Below are positions 19,935 to 31,693 of a DNA stretch of 64,000 nt, in pieces (within the stretch, counting starts at the first letter, position 1; the number at the start of each line of letters is the position of its first letter). This stretch comes from Stromatinia cepivora (taxonomy: Eukaryota > Ascomycota > Leotiomycetes > Helotiales > Sclerotiniaceae), in contig RCTD01000005.1 in the NCBI GenBank assembly GCA_014898415.1, positions 930,001 to 994,000 of the forward strand. Direction: 5' to 3'. A model generated the notes under the pieces. The model was given only the letters and a program-made list of their open reading frames with translations. It was not told the DNA's origin and made no database searches. The position numbers were made by a program, and so were the translations under genes.

Positions 19935-21072
19935 ATGTCAGGTTCACCCCCCTTTACTCTTTTCGGTAGTGCTACTCTTGGGGAAGATCGTTTTGCAACA
20001 GCAAACGACGTACAACAATTATTGGCTCTTTTGTCCACAGTAAAAATTGGTCACATTGATACCGCAGCCATCTACCCACTTAGCTCTCAGGGGAACTCGG
20101 AACAGCTCCTTGGTGAAAGCCATACTGCTGATCATACTTTTGCTATCGACACTAAGATCAAGCTTACGGACTCCCCTGGCAAAGGATCCTTGACGAAATC
20201 AGCAATCAATGAAAGCGTTGCCGCGAGTTTGTCACGTATTAAGACAAAGGTATAACCGATTTTTGGTCCATCACTTCCTCACCATGGCTAGCATATGCTC
20301 ATCTAATTGACCGACAGATTAACGTATTGTATTGCCACGCGCCTGATGAACTAACTCCGATCAGCGAAACGCACGCTGCTCTCCATGAACTTCATCAGCA
20401 AGGTGGGTTCCAAAAGGTTGGGCTATCTCCGACTCTTTAGATTCTAAACACTAGCTGACACAAAATAGCTTGGGATATCCAACTTTTCAGTCGCACAAGC
20501 CCAAGAGCTCCTTGATGTGTGTGAAAAAGAAGGCTACATAAAGCCAAGTTACTACCAAGGACAATACAATGCGCTTTGTCGTGAAGCAGAGATGCAACTC
20601 CTGCCATTATTGCGTCAGCAGAAGATATCATACATTGCCCATAGGTTCGATGCAACTTCCACCCTTATAGCATACATGTTTAGCTAACTCTGCGTTCGAA
20701 TAATGTAGTCCGCTGGCAGGAGGATTCTTAACCGGAATATTTACACTGCGCACAGGCGTCGCTGGAACCAGATTCGAGGATGGCAACCCAACGGGCGATT
20801 TCTTCAAGAAGATGTACGATAATGAGCCTACACATGCAGCTATGAAGAAACTCGTCGCTTTCCTCCAACCCCATGGGATCACTCCATCAGAAGCGGCCTT
20901 GAGATGGGTCTACTACCATTCAGCGCTCCAAGAGGGTGATGGTGTGATTCTGGGAGCCAGCAAGCTAGCGCAGATTCCTCTCAACGCTGCTGATATCGCA
21001 AAGGGGCCCCTGCCATCGGATGTGGCCGAGGCTGTGGAGAAAATGTGGATGAACATACACGCACAGATGTAG
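19935..21072 (+). CDS. Aldo/keto reductase, AKR7 (aflatoxin-aldehyde-reductase-like) type
   Basis: Exons 19935-20249, 20318-20416, 20469-20644 and 20709-21072 join to 317 aa with no stop. Introns are GT-AG with branch-like CTGAC or CTAAT boxes; the second has an unusual donor (GTTGGG). The AKR catalytic tetrad is complete: Asp42 and Tyr47 in HIDTAAIYP, Lys74 in DTKIK, and His112 in LYCHAPD. LGISNFS and YQGQYNALCREAE follow, then SPLAGGFLTG, the usual AKR7 and beta-subunit-type blocks. ILGASKL near the C-terminus is the NADPH phosphate-binding region. The enzyme should reduce aldehydes or ketones with NADPH in the cytosol. Its neighbours on the left are dead terpenoid and transporter genes, so it may be the last working member of a metabolite or detoxification cluster. 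Codons and reading frame show no decay. Confidence 0.92.
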
Positions 21073-22844
21073 ATAAATTAAAGATTAGTCGATTAAATTC
21101 GATGTATTGGTAGAGAATGATAGCTATTCCACTTAATATCTAAGTTTATTATACATGGTGACCTCAAAATTCTAGTCGCTTTGCGTGACTTGCCTCACAA
21201 AGTAGCCATGTGTTAACAGTAACTTTTCAATGCTCGATCGGGGGTTATGACGCGAAAGTCGGAGCAGGTGGCGTAAGGCATGAGTTTGTTTATCTCCTAT
21301 AGCGATGTTTCATCTCGACTTACATTGAACCAAACCCAAGTAAACATTCATACGTGACAAGAATTCCATGGTTTGTTCTACACAGAGCCAGTATCGACGA
21401 GTCCAGCTCCTAGATCTTTGGCCGCTAAGTCCTGGTAGCTCATAAGGGCCTTGAGAACCCCTGCGTTCTGCGATTCATTGTAGAAATCGGACATATACCA
21501 AAACATCATGTAATGGAGCTGTGTACAGCTCGCCCCGAGTCATGATTCCTATATGAATGAAAATCGAGTTCGTGTGGCTAATGCTAGAATTGGGAGTAGA
21601 TGGAGCTGCTCTAGGCTGCTCACCATAACTGGGACCTCCATCTTTGAGTTCTTCGACAAATATATATTTGTGTTTACATATGCCTGAACCACTGTCGAGT
21701 TACCAATACACTTAATGTATACCAAATAACGTTTGAAGGTCTGAACTTTGAAATACTGCATAACAATTCTCCTTACTTGTATTGATGTAACCAAAACTAC
21801 TACTATCTAAGTACGCGGAGTCTCAGACGAGGAACGTACTCAGAGAACAAGCTACTTCGGGGCTTTGCTGCCAAGCAATGATTTCAATCGCGTTAGACCC
21901 AAGCATCTGAATCTTTAGCATTAACTGCATCTATTATTGATACATTAGACAAAGATATATCATTCACAACCTCGAGTATCTGCGAAAATAGTGACTGGTC
22001 TCGCTCTTCCAATGGAATGGCTGGAGCAGTACAGCAGAGAGATAAAACCAAAGTGACAATGAAAAACATAACTAGCTACGTTGAGCTCCTTCTGGAAGAA
22101 GACAGAAGATTTAAATTTGCTGTAGAACTGCTTGATTAGAACAAGAAGATATGTAATCTTACAAAAAACCACTTGTATGTGACCGTAAAATCTCAGCTAT
22201 ATCAATCCACCACTGGCAGCAAGTGAGCGGTTCAGGAGTACAAGCTCAACTCTGCGAGCAATCCTTCATTTTGTCTGCCCCTGAGATTGGGCATACATTT
22301 ACACACAAACGAATCATGAACCGGTGATGAGGTGACTCCCCGGGAATGGCTTCTTCTTCAACACCATCTCGCTACTATGAATTACAGAGCCAGCCTCAAA
22401 AGGAATGAAAGACTGGTTGTTCGATCCTACTCCATGGAATTAGAATTGTTCGCAGCTGCAAGACGTACAGTGAATAGTTCCCTAACCCATACTGCATACA
22501 TTATTAGGAAATTTTCGCATGAGAAATCGTAGTATGTGACCGGAAGAAGTGCTAATGACTACCATTTTACTTCGATTCCTCGTCGGCAGAACTCTCCCGA
22601 GGCAACCACTAAGGTGGTTGGTTGGTGACATCAACTATGACCTGCAGCAAACCTAACAGACTTAGGAATCAATGTTCAATACACATCCTCACAATAAAGT
22701 ATCCACAAATGGTTCGGGTTGTGAATGATGGAAATTGTACATTAAATCTAGTTTTCTTCATTGATATTCCACAACACGTACTGGGCTAATATCTAGGAGT
22801 CTGAACTTGAAGAGACAGTTTAATATCCCGCAGTGTCAAAAAAA
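21073..22844. other. Gene-poor interval
   Basis: No intact gene was recognised. A short exon-like segment on the minus strand (21378-21539) is listed separately. Other frames, such as 21549-21794 minus, 21960-22172 minus and 22332-22532 plus, have no protein character. Confidence 0.45.
21378..21539 (-). pseudogene. Short terminal-exon-like remnant, about 52 codons
   Basis: The minus strand reads SCTQLHYMMFWYMSDFYNES, continues through a hydrophilic helix-like part and ends LGAGLVDTGSV before a TAG at 21378-21380. Its amino-acid balance is far more protein-like than neighbouring frames. A TGA lies just upstream in the same frame, and no partner exon was found. It is possibly the 3' end of another lost cluster gene. 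I do not recognise the family. Confidence 0.25.
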
Positions 22845-23260
22845 TTACGCTCCTTCCAACGCCCTACCAACAACATTGTTCTGGCTTGAAGTTCCATCGT
22901 TTGTGCGAAATAGATATTCCGTGCTCTCATTGAACGCAGTAAACAAAAATGAGCAGGCAGGTTTACATGTCATCATTTGATTTAAGTCTTTCACCAACCT
23001 TGCACTCAGCTCTGAGAGCTTTTGTATGCAAGCTTCCTTCCTTTCTGTAGCCGTCAAGATCTTTTTAGCAGAAGAACTCGGCAATGAATTAGTAGTTGGA
23101 ACGTTATTTAAGTCGAGATCTTCGTCCATGAGCAGATACCTTTTCAAAGCATTCCCAGAAAATTCTCTTAGGCGGATGGATAGCCTGTTCAACTATAGCT
23201 ATCTCGTTGCCGGCGCCAAGGAAAATTGTAGGCACTTGATTTGTCCATGCCCTATGTAGG
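22845..23260 (-). pseudogene. Broken gene fragment, possibly C-terminal part of a Zn2Cys6 regulator
   Basis: The minus strand carries a 115-codon open stretch ending in TAA at 22845. It begins with a non-ATG codon and contains a Leu-rich helical segment (KEACIQKLSELSARLVKDLN). Upstream, coding-like sequence continues only in other frames: an ATG at about 23247 gives just 19 codons. CTACATAG at about 23248-23255 looks like a splice acceptor. The helix block vaguely resembles the C-terminal region of AflR-type fungal cluster regulators, but no zinc cluster is visible upstream. Frames are inconsistent, so this is either a relic or a multi-exon gene I cannot assemble. Confidence 0.25.
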
Positions 23261-25840
23261 AGAAGTAGTGAAGTATAAATTGTGAGTTTGTCACAGCATA
23301 ACATTTTAACTGGTCAGATATCCTCAAACAGAGGTATGTAAGGAAACGAAGCGCAGCCTTAGAAACTGAACATGAAGATGCAGTTTGAAATAATAATGGG
23401 AGGTAGCTGAAGATGATCGTATCATTAATGTCTGTTGGCTTGTAAAATTATCATCATTGAGTGAAGAGAGAGATAAAGCGACCGACCAATCAAGGAGAAC
23501 ATATATGCGTGCTGAGAAGTCGGGGCTTTAGCTCAAGCTCTAGCCTTTTATGATGCGTGATTCCTTGACTCAATATATGAATGTTAAAAATAAAGCCGTT
23601 GGCCCTTGTTCTAATGAAGAAAGTAGGAGAGTCTGAACATAATCTGTTTCGTGTTGTAGATTAAATGCATATACTAAGAATTATTGACTCACAAATTACT
23701 GGCATTCGCAGAAGTGACTAACCTTACACACAAAGATCGTGGATGCTTCGATCGAGCAGCAGCAAGTACACAGGCGGTTCGATAAGTATATCAAATCGCT
23801 GAATAATACGGCTGGAAAATAGGTTCAAATTTGATAGAAGGATATATACAAATTAAAGCGAAGACAAAATCCAGAACAGAACTACTCGAGGATTTGAATA
23901 ATAATAATCATAGTAAATCCCAAGCTTAGGAAGTTAAAATATCTCTATGACGTAACAATAGCAATATTGAAGACACGGAGTCTTCTGATTCTATTAGATG
24001 TACTTCGCCGAAATATAACAGCTTTATTATCATAGGATAAAACATCTCGAAGCAGCAACTAAATTGAATGTGGTTATCATCGATCGATATGAAGATCGTT
24101 AGCTTATCCCAATTCCCGAAAGTTATTTAACAAGCAGGAAGCCTAGCGAGATAAGCCTAACAAACCCCATTAATCTATAATCACCCAAGCATCCTGCTCA
24201 CTAGTAATGTACAATTGGGGAAATCAACAAGCCATTCAATATTCAATTATTATTTATTGTCATTAATCATATCCTTCCATTTCCATCTTTATCTTCATCT
24301 CCACCAACAAACCGGGGACCGAAAATAGAGAACAGGATACATACAGTATCAAAGAAAGGAAGATAAAACCCACTTCTATATTATACTTTTTCTTAGCATC
24401 ATATACTACCTACTTAGATACTTTTTGCAAAGATTTATACTTTCATATCTTTATATATCTAGACCTTATTTCTCGAATCCAAAAACTCTAATCATCCTTA
24501 TATTATATATATATATATCAATAATAATACTTTTTTATTTATATTTAAATATTCTAATATATAAATAAAAAAACAGTCAATCAACTCCCAAATTATATCA
24601 TTTCAATATCGAATTCTCAATAAAAATACATTTTTGATAATGCTTTCTATAATCTATTCTAATATCAATATATAAATATCTTATATTCCGTTTATTCAAA
24701 AGAATCGTTTATTTCTTTTTCTATTCTTATACTTCAATCTTCAATTTATTACTTATAGATTCATTTCTTATATATACGAAAAGATAGTATACTCAGATTA
24801 GATCTACAATCAGTCTGATAATATCTTATTTTATCTTTTTTGATAAGGTGAACAAATCGATTTTATATTTATTTTCGCTATTTAATATACAATATAACAT
24901 CTATTAAAACCCAAGCCGAACAAAAACATCAAGCAAGTAAGCAACCAATCAAGCACTACTACACGAATTGAACTTCAGCCATTCAACTAACCAATCAACC
25001 AACCACTTACTCACTGTGTAACTTCGGCTTCTAAATCTAGTATTAATATTATATCAATATCAACATCAACATCGATACCCATCCAAGCTTTTACCATCCA
25101 AATTCCATTCAGCTTCAATTCCAAATCAAAACCCAAAATCCAAGAACTAAATTCATCCATGAATTATTCTGTATATCAATCACTACACTACGCTATATAA
25201 TGCATCACTACATCATCAAGTACTCTGTATATTTACTAGAAGAATCCCACTCCGTACGGCGTTGAAACTTGGAGGGTCCAGAGACTCATGATCAAGCAAC
25301 CAATTAATTCTTTGAGGTTCGAAGCAACATGCAACAGTCTACCTCTTTTCGAGTTTCATGGAATGATCGTACTACGACCAGCCTAAAATGTTGAAGGGTG
25401 GTTACACATGAATTTGTGGCTCAATGTGAGGCTGGACGAAAATTAGCCTTGATATTTCGAGAACTTTTGAGCCTCGGGCACTCTTTTAATTTCTCCATTG
25501 ACATCGAGATTATCTTTTGCATCTATACGAGTCGAATTTATGTAAAGATAGCATGCGAAACGCAATGTGGCCCCAAAGCGGTATAATTGCCCCCAATGTT
25601 ACCGAGCCAGCCAAACAGTGCGAGTCTTGGACGTGCATCATTGCGGCGGATGTTGGTTTTCAAGGTAATTAATTCGTCGCTCCCGTAACACAAGTATCTT
25701 ACCTGCCTCTGCTGTTGAATTTTCATCCTCAGCCTTTGTAGATGTCATGCAGGGTGTTTAGAAGATGGTGTGCCCATGTGCCAGGCTATATTAATCTGAC
25801 TATGACCCCAGTGATTAACGGCGCAATCTATTAACTCTCG
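23261..25840. other. 2.6-kb interval without a coding frame; leader-like stretch at 24240-25250
   Basis: 23.3-24.2 kb shows nothing recognisable. From about 24240 to 25250 the plus strand is A+T-rich and strongly depleted in G, with CA- and CT-rich tracts. Examples are AACCAATCAACCAACC near 24990 and a TA repeat near 24508. This is the base pattern of a long fungal 5' leader, yet only a 13-codon frame begins at the ATG at 25159 and no large frame follows until 25841. Frames at 25398-25726 on both strands look random. Confidence 0.4.
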
Positions 25841-28339
25841 ATGCAATCCTGCTTTTCTGTCCTGTCTACCGCTACAAGTACTCTACATTTTGAAAACACT
25901 TCAAGTACATCGAGTCAATTGAAGATCCCAAAAATGCAATTTGATCAAGTCAACAATGACCAGGAATTTGATTCGACCGACTTCTCATTTCGGGATCATG
26001 GAGTAGATCTACGACTATATGATCCCTCGAGACTTTCGAGCCGCGGCAGGAGAAGTTCGCAATACTCAATTACAGACTCTCTAATATCTACTTCAACTCA
26101 ACCAGAACCTTCGCAGCAACTAAGCAGTCTTTCGAGTCCCTCGGCAGCACAAAGTACAAATTTGAACCTGCCGATACAATCCTCACAGAATGCCGGCCCA
26201 TCAATGACAAATGCACCGGCAGATACTGTAATTTGGAAGATTGATTGGCAACAACCAACTTTTATGTGTTCGATGCTGCTTTCTGGTTTGCTGTTGGCAA
26301 TTGGGCATCATGTTTACTATAACTCGTTAAATGGGACACCGGCGGGAGATGCAACAAGACAAGCTTGGTCAATTCGATTCGGAACAGTATTCGCATTTCT
26401 CGTGGTCGCATGCTTCAAAGCCATTACTGTTTCTGCGTTGGGGCAGTACCTCTGGACAGTCGTAAGAGCGAAAATTCTTACAATAAGTATGTGGCGCTAA
26501 ACATTTCCAACCTAGCATCATATCCTTCCGAACAAATTACTGAGAACTTTTACAGGTGATCTAGACAAGTTGTATGCACTTACAAGCAATCCGATTAGCA
26601 TGTTCAGTTTCTCTGTCATTAAGAATGCTACCTTGGCAGCTTCAATTGGTACAATTTTCTGGTATGTTTCTATTACCTCAAGTCTAAGTTCACGTTAAAC
26701 CTTCGAGATTCAGGTCGATGCTGAAATTACACCGTTGCAAATTTCCGCACATTCAAAGGCGTTGAAACCCTTTTATCCGGCGCGTCTATAATGTATAAGC
26801 GGCTAGATGATGCTATAGTTTGATGCACTAAATTCTACGCCACAACGTTCTAGTTTTATTTATGAAGCCCACTGGGCAGATGGATGATGAACAATCACTG
26901 ATATACATCTCAGGTGCATGGACATAGTCAGTTTTGCGCCCGCAGCTACACTATCTGTTATCGCAACAAATATCACTATCGAAGTGCCAATTCTAGTGCT
27001 TGATAGCTCGCAATCTGGCTGGAAATACGACTCGATTCATGTGGACTTTCTAAGGGAAATTGCTGTGCATTCAGCCTCTCTAGCCGATGTTGTTCCCCTG
27101 AATATTCCTATTACAAGCCAAGAATGGTCTTACGATATGCAGTTTTTCGGTCCTACTATTAAATGCAGAGCAGCTAATAGTAGTGAGCAAGCTAGTTTTG
27201 ATCAACTGACTGCCCAATTACAGAAAAACAAATCTGTATACATCGCTGAGCAAATCAACAACTCATTGTAGAACAATTCAGAAACACGTTCCTTACTTCT
27301 ATATTCTTCCTTTCAGCCGGCATCCCTCAATTCTGATTGGCCCGCCAACACCTCAAAAATATTCTCTGATCTAATTTCCGGACTGGATTTTCTTTTCTTC
27401 CAAACTTCGATATCCAGCATCATTTGTACCATGATGAACACTTCCATCAATATCACAATTGCTTCCATCCATGGGCACCAGCAGGTTATACAACATAGTA
27501 TGCAATACCAAAATACGGTACATTTTTCTTCTGATGAAGACCAGGGCCTGAGCATTCCAAATTCCATAGATGATGATCGTCAGATGTATTCTGCATATTT
27601 TAGTACATTGGGGAATATGCTATTTGGAAATATCTTTATAAATCAGGTTCAAACAAAGTCCTCTTACCCAAGTTCACCAGCGGGTTACTATATGATAGAC
27701 AATATTACAAACGACAATCCTTCAATTAATCTGTTTTGTTCGTGCGATGATATACAGACATCACCTTTCAAATATTATATAAACAGTGATAACAATGAGA
27801 CAACCAATGTTGAAGTTTTTGAGGTCTATTTTCCTAGCGACTCCTGGCATTGCCGCAATCGAACCCTTTTGAGAGCAATCGAGGATCTCTCCATCAATAT
27901 CACCATAGGCTATCTCAGCTCCCCCAATCTCACCAATAACAACACGGAGTTCAGAAACATCACCACTTCAGACACCAGAAACATCTATGCCTATCACCCA
28001 CTCTACCTCATCCTCTCCTATAGTATCGGGTTTCTCTTTGCAAGCCTCTCGGGTATCATCGGCCTCTATTCGACCTACGTCAACGGCGTCTCGCATTCGA
28101 ACTCCTTTTCTACTATTATGCTCACAACAAGGAATGCAGATTTAGATATTTTAGCAAGAGGAAAGTCATTGGGATCTGATCCGTTACCTAAGAGTATCAA
28201 AAAAACAAGGCTGAGATTTGGACCGCTGGTATCAAAGCAGGGTCTTGAGAAGACAGGACCCGATGGTTTTCTTCGGCATGTTGCATTTGGATTGGAAGGA
28301 AGCGTTGGCGAGCTAAAGAAAGGTGGAAAGTACATATGA
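25841..28339 (+). CDS. Fungal multi-pass membrane protein (family often labelled formylmethionine deformylase-like); possible TAG interruption
   Basis: Exons 25841-26486, 26556-26661 and 26914-28339 splice in frame with GT-AG introns (69 and 252 nt). A second in-frame ATG at 25934 is an alternative start. After a Ser-rich hydrophilic N-terminus come membrane segments: CSMLLSGLLLAIGHHVYY, then FGTVFAFLVVACFKAITVSA, then a segment spanning the second splice (IGTIFW-CMDIVSFAPAATL). A large Asn- and Ser-rich, glycosylation-prone loop of about 330 residues follows. The last membrane segment is YLILSYSIGFLFASLSGIIG, before a conserved cytoplasmic tail (HSNSFSTIMLTTRNADLD). This layout is a common uncharacterised fungal family; the enzymatic label used in databases is unsupported by any catalytic motif here. 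TAG at 27269-27271 interrupts the frame. It is either a single mutation or the end of a 36-nt phase-0 GT-AG segment (27236-27271). Confidence 0.75.
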
Positions 28340-28379
28340 CCAAAGGTCATTGGAACCGGAAATGCGACCCAAACACATT

Positions 28380-28736
28380 TCATCCTTGATGGGCATTTCT
28401 GGATAACTTCACCGAAATTCCCAAAAGAACGCCAAAAAAAATAGTGAGTACTCAAACCACACCACATAACAAAACAACAACTTACCCATCTCCAGCGAGC
28501 CCACCTTCAATATCTACATTGCTTACTTTCATCAAGATGCCACAGTAACCATTTTTCGCACTATGCCGAGCCATATCATTAGTGTAAATTACTACTTTGC
28601 CATAGGTGTTCCAATGTTGGTTGGACGCCAGAAGCTGGCGGACTCTTGCGATTTCGAACAACTCTGCGTGGGATGTTAGTGAATTCTTTTTGGGGAATTT
28701 GATGAGAAGTAGAGGTTGATGGCTTGACCACTGCAC
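28380..28736 (-). CDS. Hypothetical small protein, 3' two exons (5' end unresolved)
   Basis: On the minus strand an open exon (upper limit uncertain, at least 28736 down to 28486) ends at a good donor (GG/GTAAGT). It joins across an 87-nt intron (28399-28485) to a 19-nt last exon (28398-28380) ending in TGA. The protein part includes LLIKFPKKNSLTSHAELFEI and YGKVVIYTNDMARHSAKNGY and ends AGDGNAHQG. No ATG precedes it in frame before an upstream TAA near 28806, so a further 5' exon is likely, or the gene is broken. It converges on the membrane-protein gene with only 40 bp between stop codons. I do not recognise the family. Confidence 0.4.
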
Positions 28737-28739
28737 TGT

Positions 28740-29500
28740 GTTGTTTGTTTGGGGTTGGGAGGTTATTTTTGTTTGTATAGGGTGGGAGATGCAGGGAGTG
28801 GGAGGTTATTGGTTAATTGGCAGAGGTATTTCCTGCTTGGGCCTTGATAACTTTGTTCACTTGGGGACTTTATTCTCTGGAGGAGCTCCGGTGCACGTTG
28901 CAGATTTGGGGTAATGAGAGGGATATTGGGTAGGCAGGAGCAAGTCAGACAGTTAGTTTGAGGAAGGATCTAGTTGTTTCTCGTATAGACGTAGATTTCT
29001 TAATAATATAATTGAGTATTTCGGTTACTTTGCAAAGTATCGTATTCTCAAAAGTATTGAAACTTCAATGACCAAACAATGAACACTGGATAGGTATAAC
29101 ATCCCAATACAGTATGATTATAGCGTTATGGCCTGATAATACATCCCTTTTCTTACGGCTGCGAAGTTAAGTCTTCTTGAGAAGTCCAAACCAGACCAAT
29201 AATCTAAATGTACTCAGGGAATATTGCTGAAGCTATAGGAAAGGATAAGTAAGTTACCATCTAACTTTGGCACGCTGTAATTCATTACTTAATATACGTA
29301 GACAGCATCTAGTAACTAGTTCCAAATTTCTGAGATTATCTCTGAAAGCCTGAGATCATCTCTGGAAAACTGAGATAATTCAAGACCTAGAAAATTTGAG
29401 GATGTTCGCCCAGCCCTTATTTCATCCCCATAGTAGTTTAAGTCCTAGCTGCCCAAAGCATATGGCATGCTTATATAAGATAACGAGGCTTGGATAATTC
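28740..29500. other. Intergenic stretch up to the compartment border
   Basis: No coding frame. It contains the 5S-like relic described separately and, at about 29327-29385, three imperfect repeats of CTGAGATTATCTCTG-type sequence. From about 29500 the base composition drops sharply to very A+T-rich. Confidence 0.45.
29117..29241 (+). pseudogene. Diverged 5S rRNA-like relic
   Basis: The stretch resembles a degraded 5S rRNA gene read on the plus strand. It shows TATGGCC near the start, CTGCGAAGTTAAG where the internal A box lies (about 29158-29170), CTCAGGGAATA at 29213-29223 in the C-box position, and GCTATAGG at the 3' end, in a total of about 120 nt. The order and overall length match 5S genes, which are dispersed in filamentous ascomycetes, but many positions differ. 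It cannot be functional and the similarity could be partly fortuitous. Confidence 0.35.
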
Positions 29501-30472
29501 ACTTCTAAATTTAGTAAATTTCGACGGAAATAACAATCTTTATGAATCTTTATAAACTACTAGAATTTATTTATGATGGAAATTTGATGAATATAAATGA
29601 TAAATTAAAAATAGATTTCAAATAGAAATATCAATTTGATGTTTTAAATTATTACAACATTTTTACTTCTATTAATAATTAATCTCATTCTAATTTGAAT
29701 CTTCAAAAAACTATTATCAAACCTTTTTAATACTATTTTATTATTACTATCTATTTTAATATCTATTATAATATTAAAGGAAAATAAGAACATTTTGTTA
29801 ACCTTTAGCTTTACAATTTCGGTAAATAATCTTTTCATATTATCTCTATTTTCTTTTGAACTTATAAAACCATCTGAATCTGTATTATCATTATCAAGCA
29901 AATTAGAAGTAGCATTTGCAAAATAGCGTTTCAAACTGTTCAATTATTCGAGTGAAATAAATTGATATATAATAATAATTAAAGATAGATCTAAAAATAA
30001 AGGAGAAATTATTAGTTTTTATATAGAGATAATAATATAAGTATCAAGATAATATTATAATTGAATAATAAAGAGAAGAGTGTTTATCAAAATCGATATT
30101 TTAGTTGAGGTATTTATATATTAAAAAGATATCAATAATTAGTATTTTAATTTAGATAAAAGAATAAAGATATTTTTAATACTGTTTTTCTTATTTTATG
30201 AGCTTTATTTAGAACGATAATTCGATTTATATTTATATTTTGTTTAAGAAAGATATTTAAATAAATATTGAATAAAAAGCAAATCTTTTTCAATATAATA
30301 TAAAAATATAAGAGATTTATAATAGTAAAGCGATTAAATTATATCTATTAAAGATTTATATAAAAAAGAGTATAAATTGAATAAATCTTGAGAATCTAAT
30401 TGTTTTTATTCTTATTTATAGTTTTTTCCTTTTCTTTTCTTTATAATTCATCTTTTCTTATATATTATTGAA
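29500..30472. other. A+T-rich DNA without identifiable element
   Basis: Only one protein-like segment is visible, on the minus strand at 29644-29943 (includes DNTDSDGFISSKENRDN). Its composition suggests a hydrophilic retroelement-encoded stretch such as a gag or linker region, but I cannot assign it. The rest is uninterpretable A+T-rich sequence. Confidence 0.35.
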
Positions 30473-31693
30473 GGTCACGTATTTATAAGGTGATAAATCT
30501 TATAATATGAAAGTAGAGACTCGGAGACTATAATGGAATAAGCAAGTATAAAGTTATAATAGTAAAAATAGAATTATATAGTGATATTATATTATATATA
30601 GCTAATAATACTGAATAATATTTGGATACAGATTCTTAACCTTCAATATTGAGAGTATAGTTTTCCTATATACCCTTTTCGAATTCTTTTATATATCAAT
30701 ATTTTATTCTTATTCATCGATTTGAATAAAGATTCATTATTTTAATTATCTTGATTGGTATCATAAAGGTTCTTTATTTGAATACTCTTATATCGACGAT
30801 TTCGATCGTAGTACTAATAGTATTATATGAAATATGAATTCGAATATAATATTTGAAAATTCATAATGATTTACAAATATTATATTATTAAAAAGATATT
30901 AAATATTTGAAGAGTTTTTATTATAAAAACAACACTCCCTTTTAATAAATATTTCTGTAAATTATTTAATAATATTTTTAATTCATATTTTAAATTATTT
31001 CAATAAACCTTGATAATTTAATTCTTTTAATAGTTTTGTAAAGCTATCAGCTAATTGTTTATTAGTTGATATTTATATTAATTTAATTAAGCTTTTATTT
31101 ATTAGATCTTTAATTAAATAATATTTTATATTAATATATTTATTTCTATTATAATATATAGAGTTTTCTGATATAAATATAGCAGTTTTATTATCAATAT
31201 ATAATGGAAATATACTTTGATTATATTGATCTATTTTTTCAATATTTTTTGAAGATATATAGTTTCTCTAATAATTAAATTAATAGAAATTAGTTTGGAT
31301 TCAATTGTATTTTGAATTATTATTGATTGTAATTTAGTTTTCCAATTAATTAATCCATTTCTATATAGAAATATATAATTGCTAGTAGATCTAATTGATC
31401 TTTTTATCTTCTATATAATCTGTATCATTATATTCTTTTATAAAATTATTATTATCTTTTTTATAAATAGTTTTAAATGATTTAAATATTCTTTTTATTT
31501 CAGCTAGATAATCTTTATTAGGATTAGATATAAATTTATTTAGTTTTAATATTGCAAAAGCAATATTTTATTTAGTATCTAAAATTAAATATAATAATTT
31601 TTTAATAGTTTTATGAGTTTATTTAATATTATTTATATCTATTCTTTTTAGGTTTATATTTGGATCATTTTTGAGTTTTATAGAAGTAGTAAT
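30473..31693 (-). mobile_element. Ty1/copia 3' end (RNase H + LTR), RIP-degraded
   Basis: Read on the minus strand, about 31690-30970 gives the end of a copia polyprotein. The block after the RT (N-I-A-F-A-I-L-K-L-N-K-F), the diverged D-x-DYIED segment, YINIKYYLIKDL, and the closing STNKQLADSFTKLLKEL are all copia RNase H landmarks. A polypurine tract AAAAGGGAG immediately precedes TGTTG at 30934, the expected start of the 3' LTR. The outer LTR end is uncertain and 30473 is a guess. The 5' part of the element is missing; it abuts the gypsy LTR at 31694. Confidence 0.65.

Noticed and set aside
25398..25726. 62-codon frames on both strands
   Set aside because: Overlapping opposite-strand frames without motif or intron signals.
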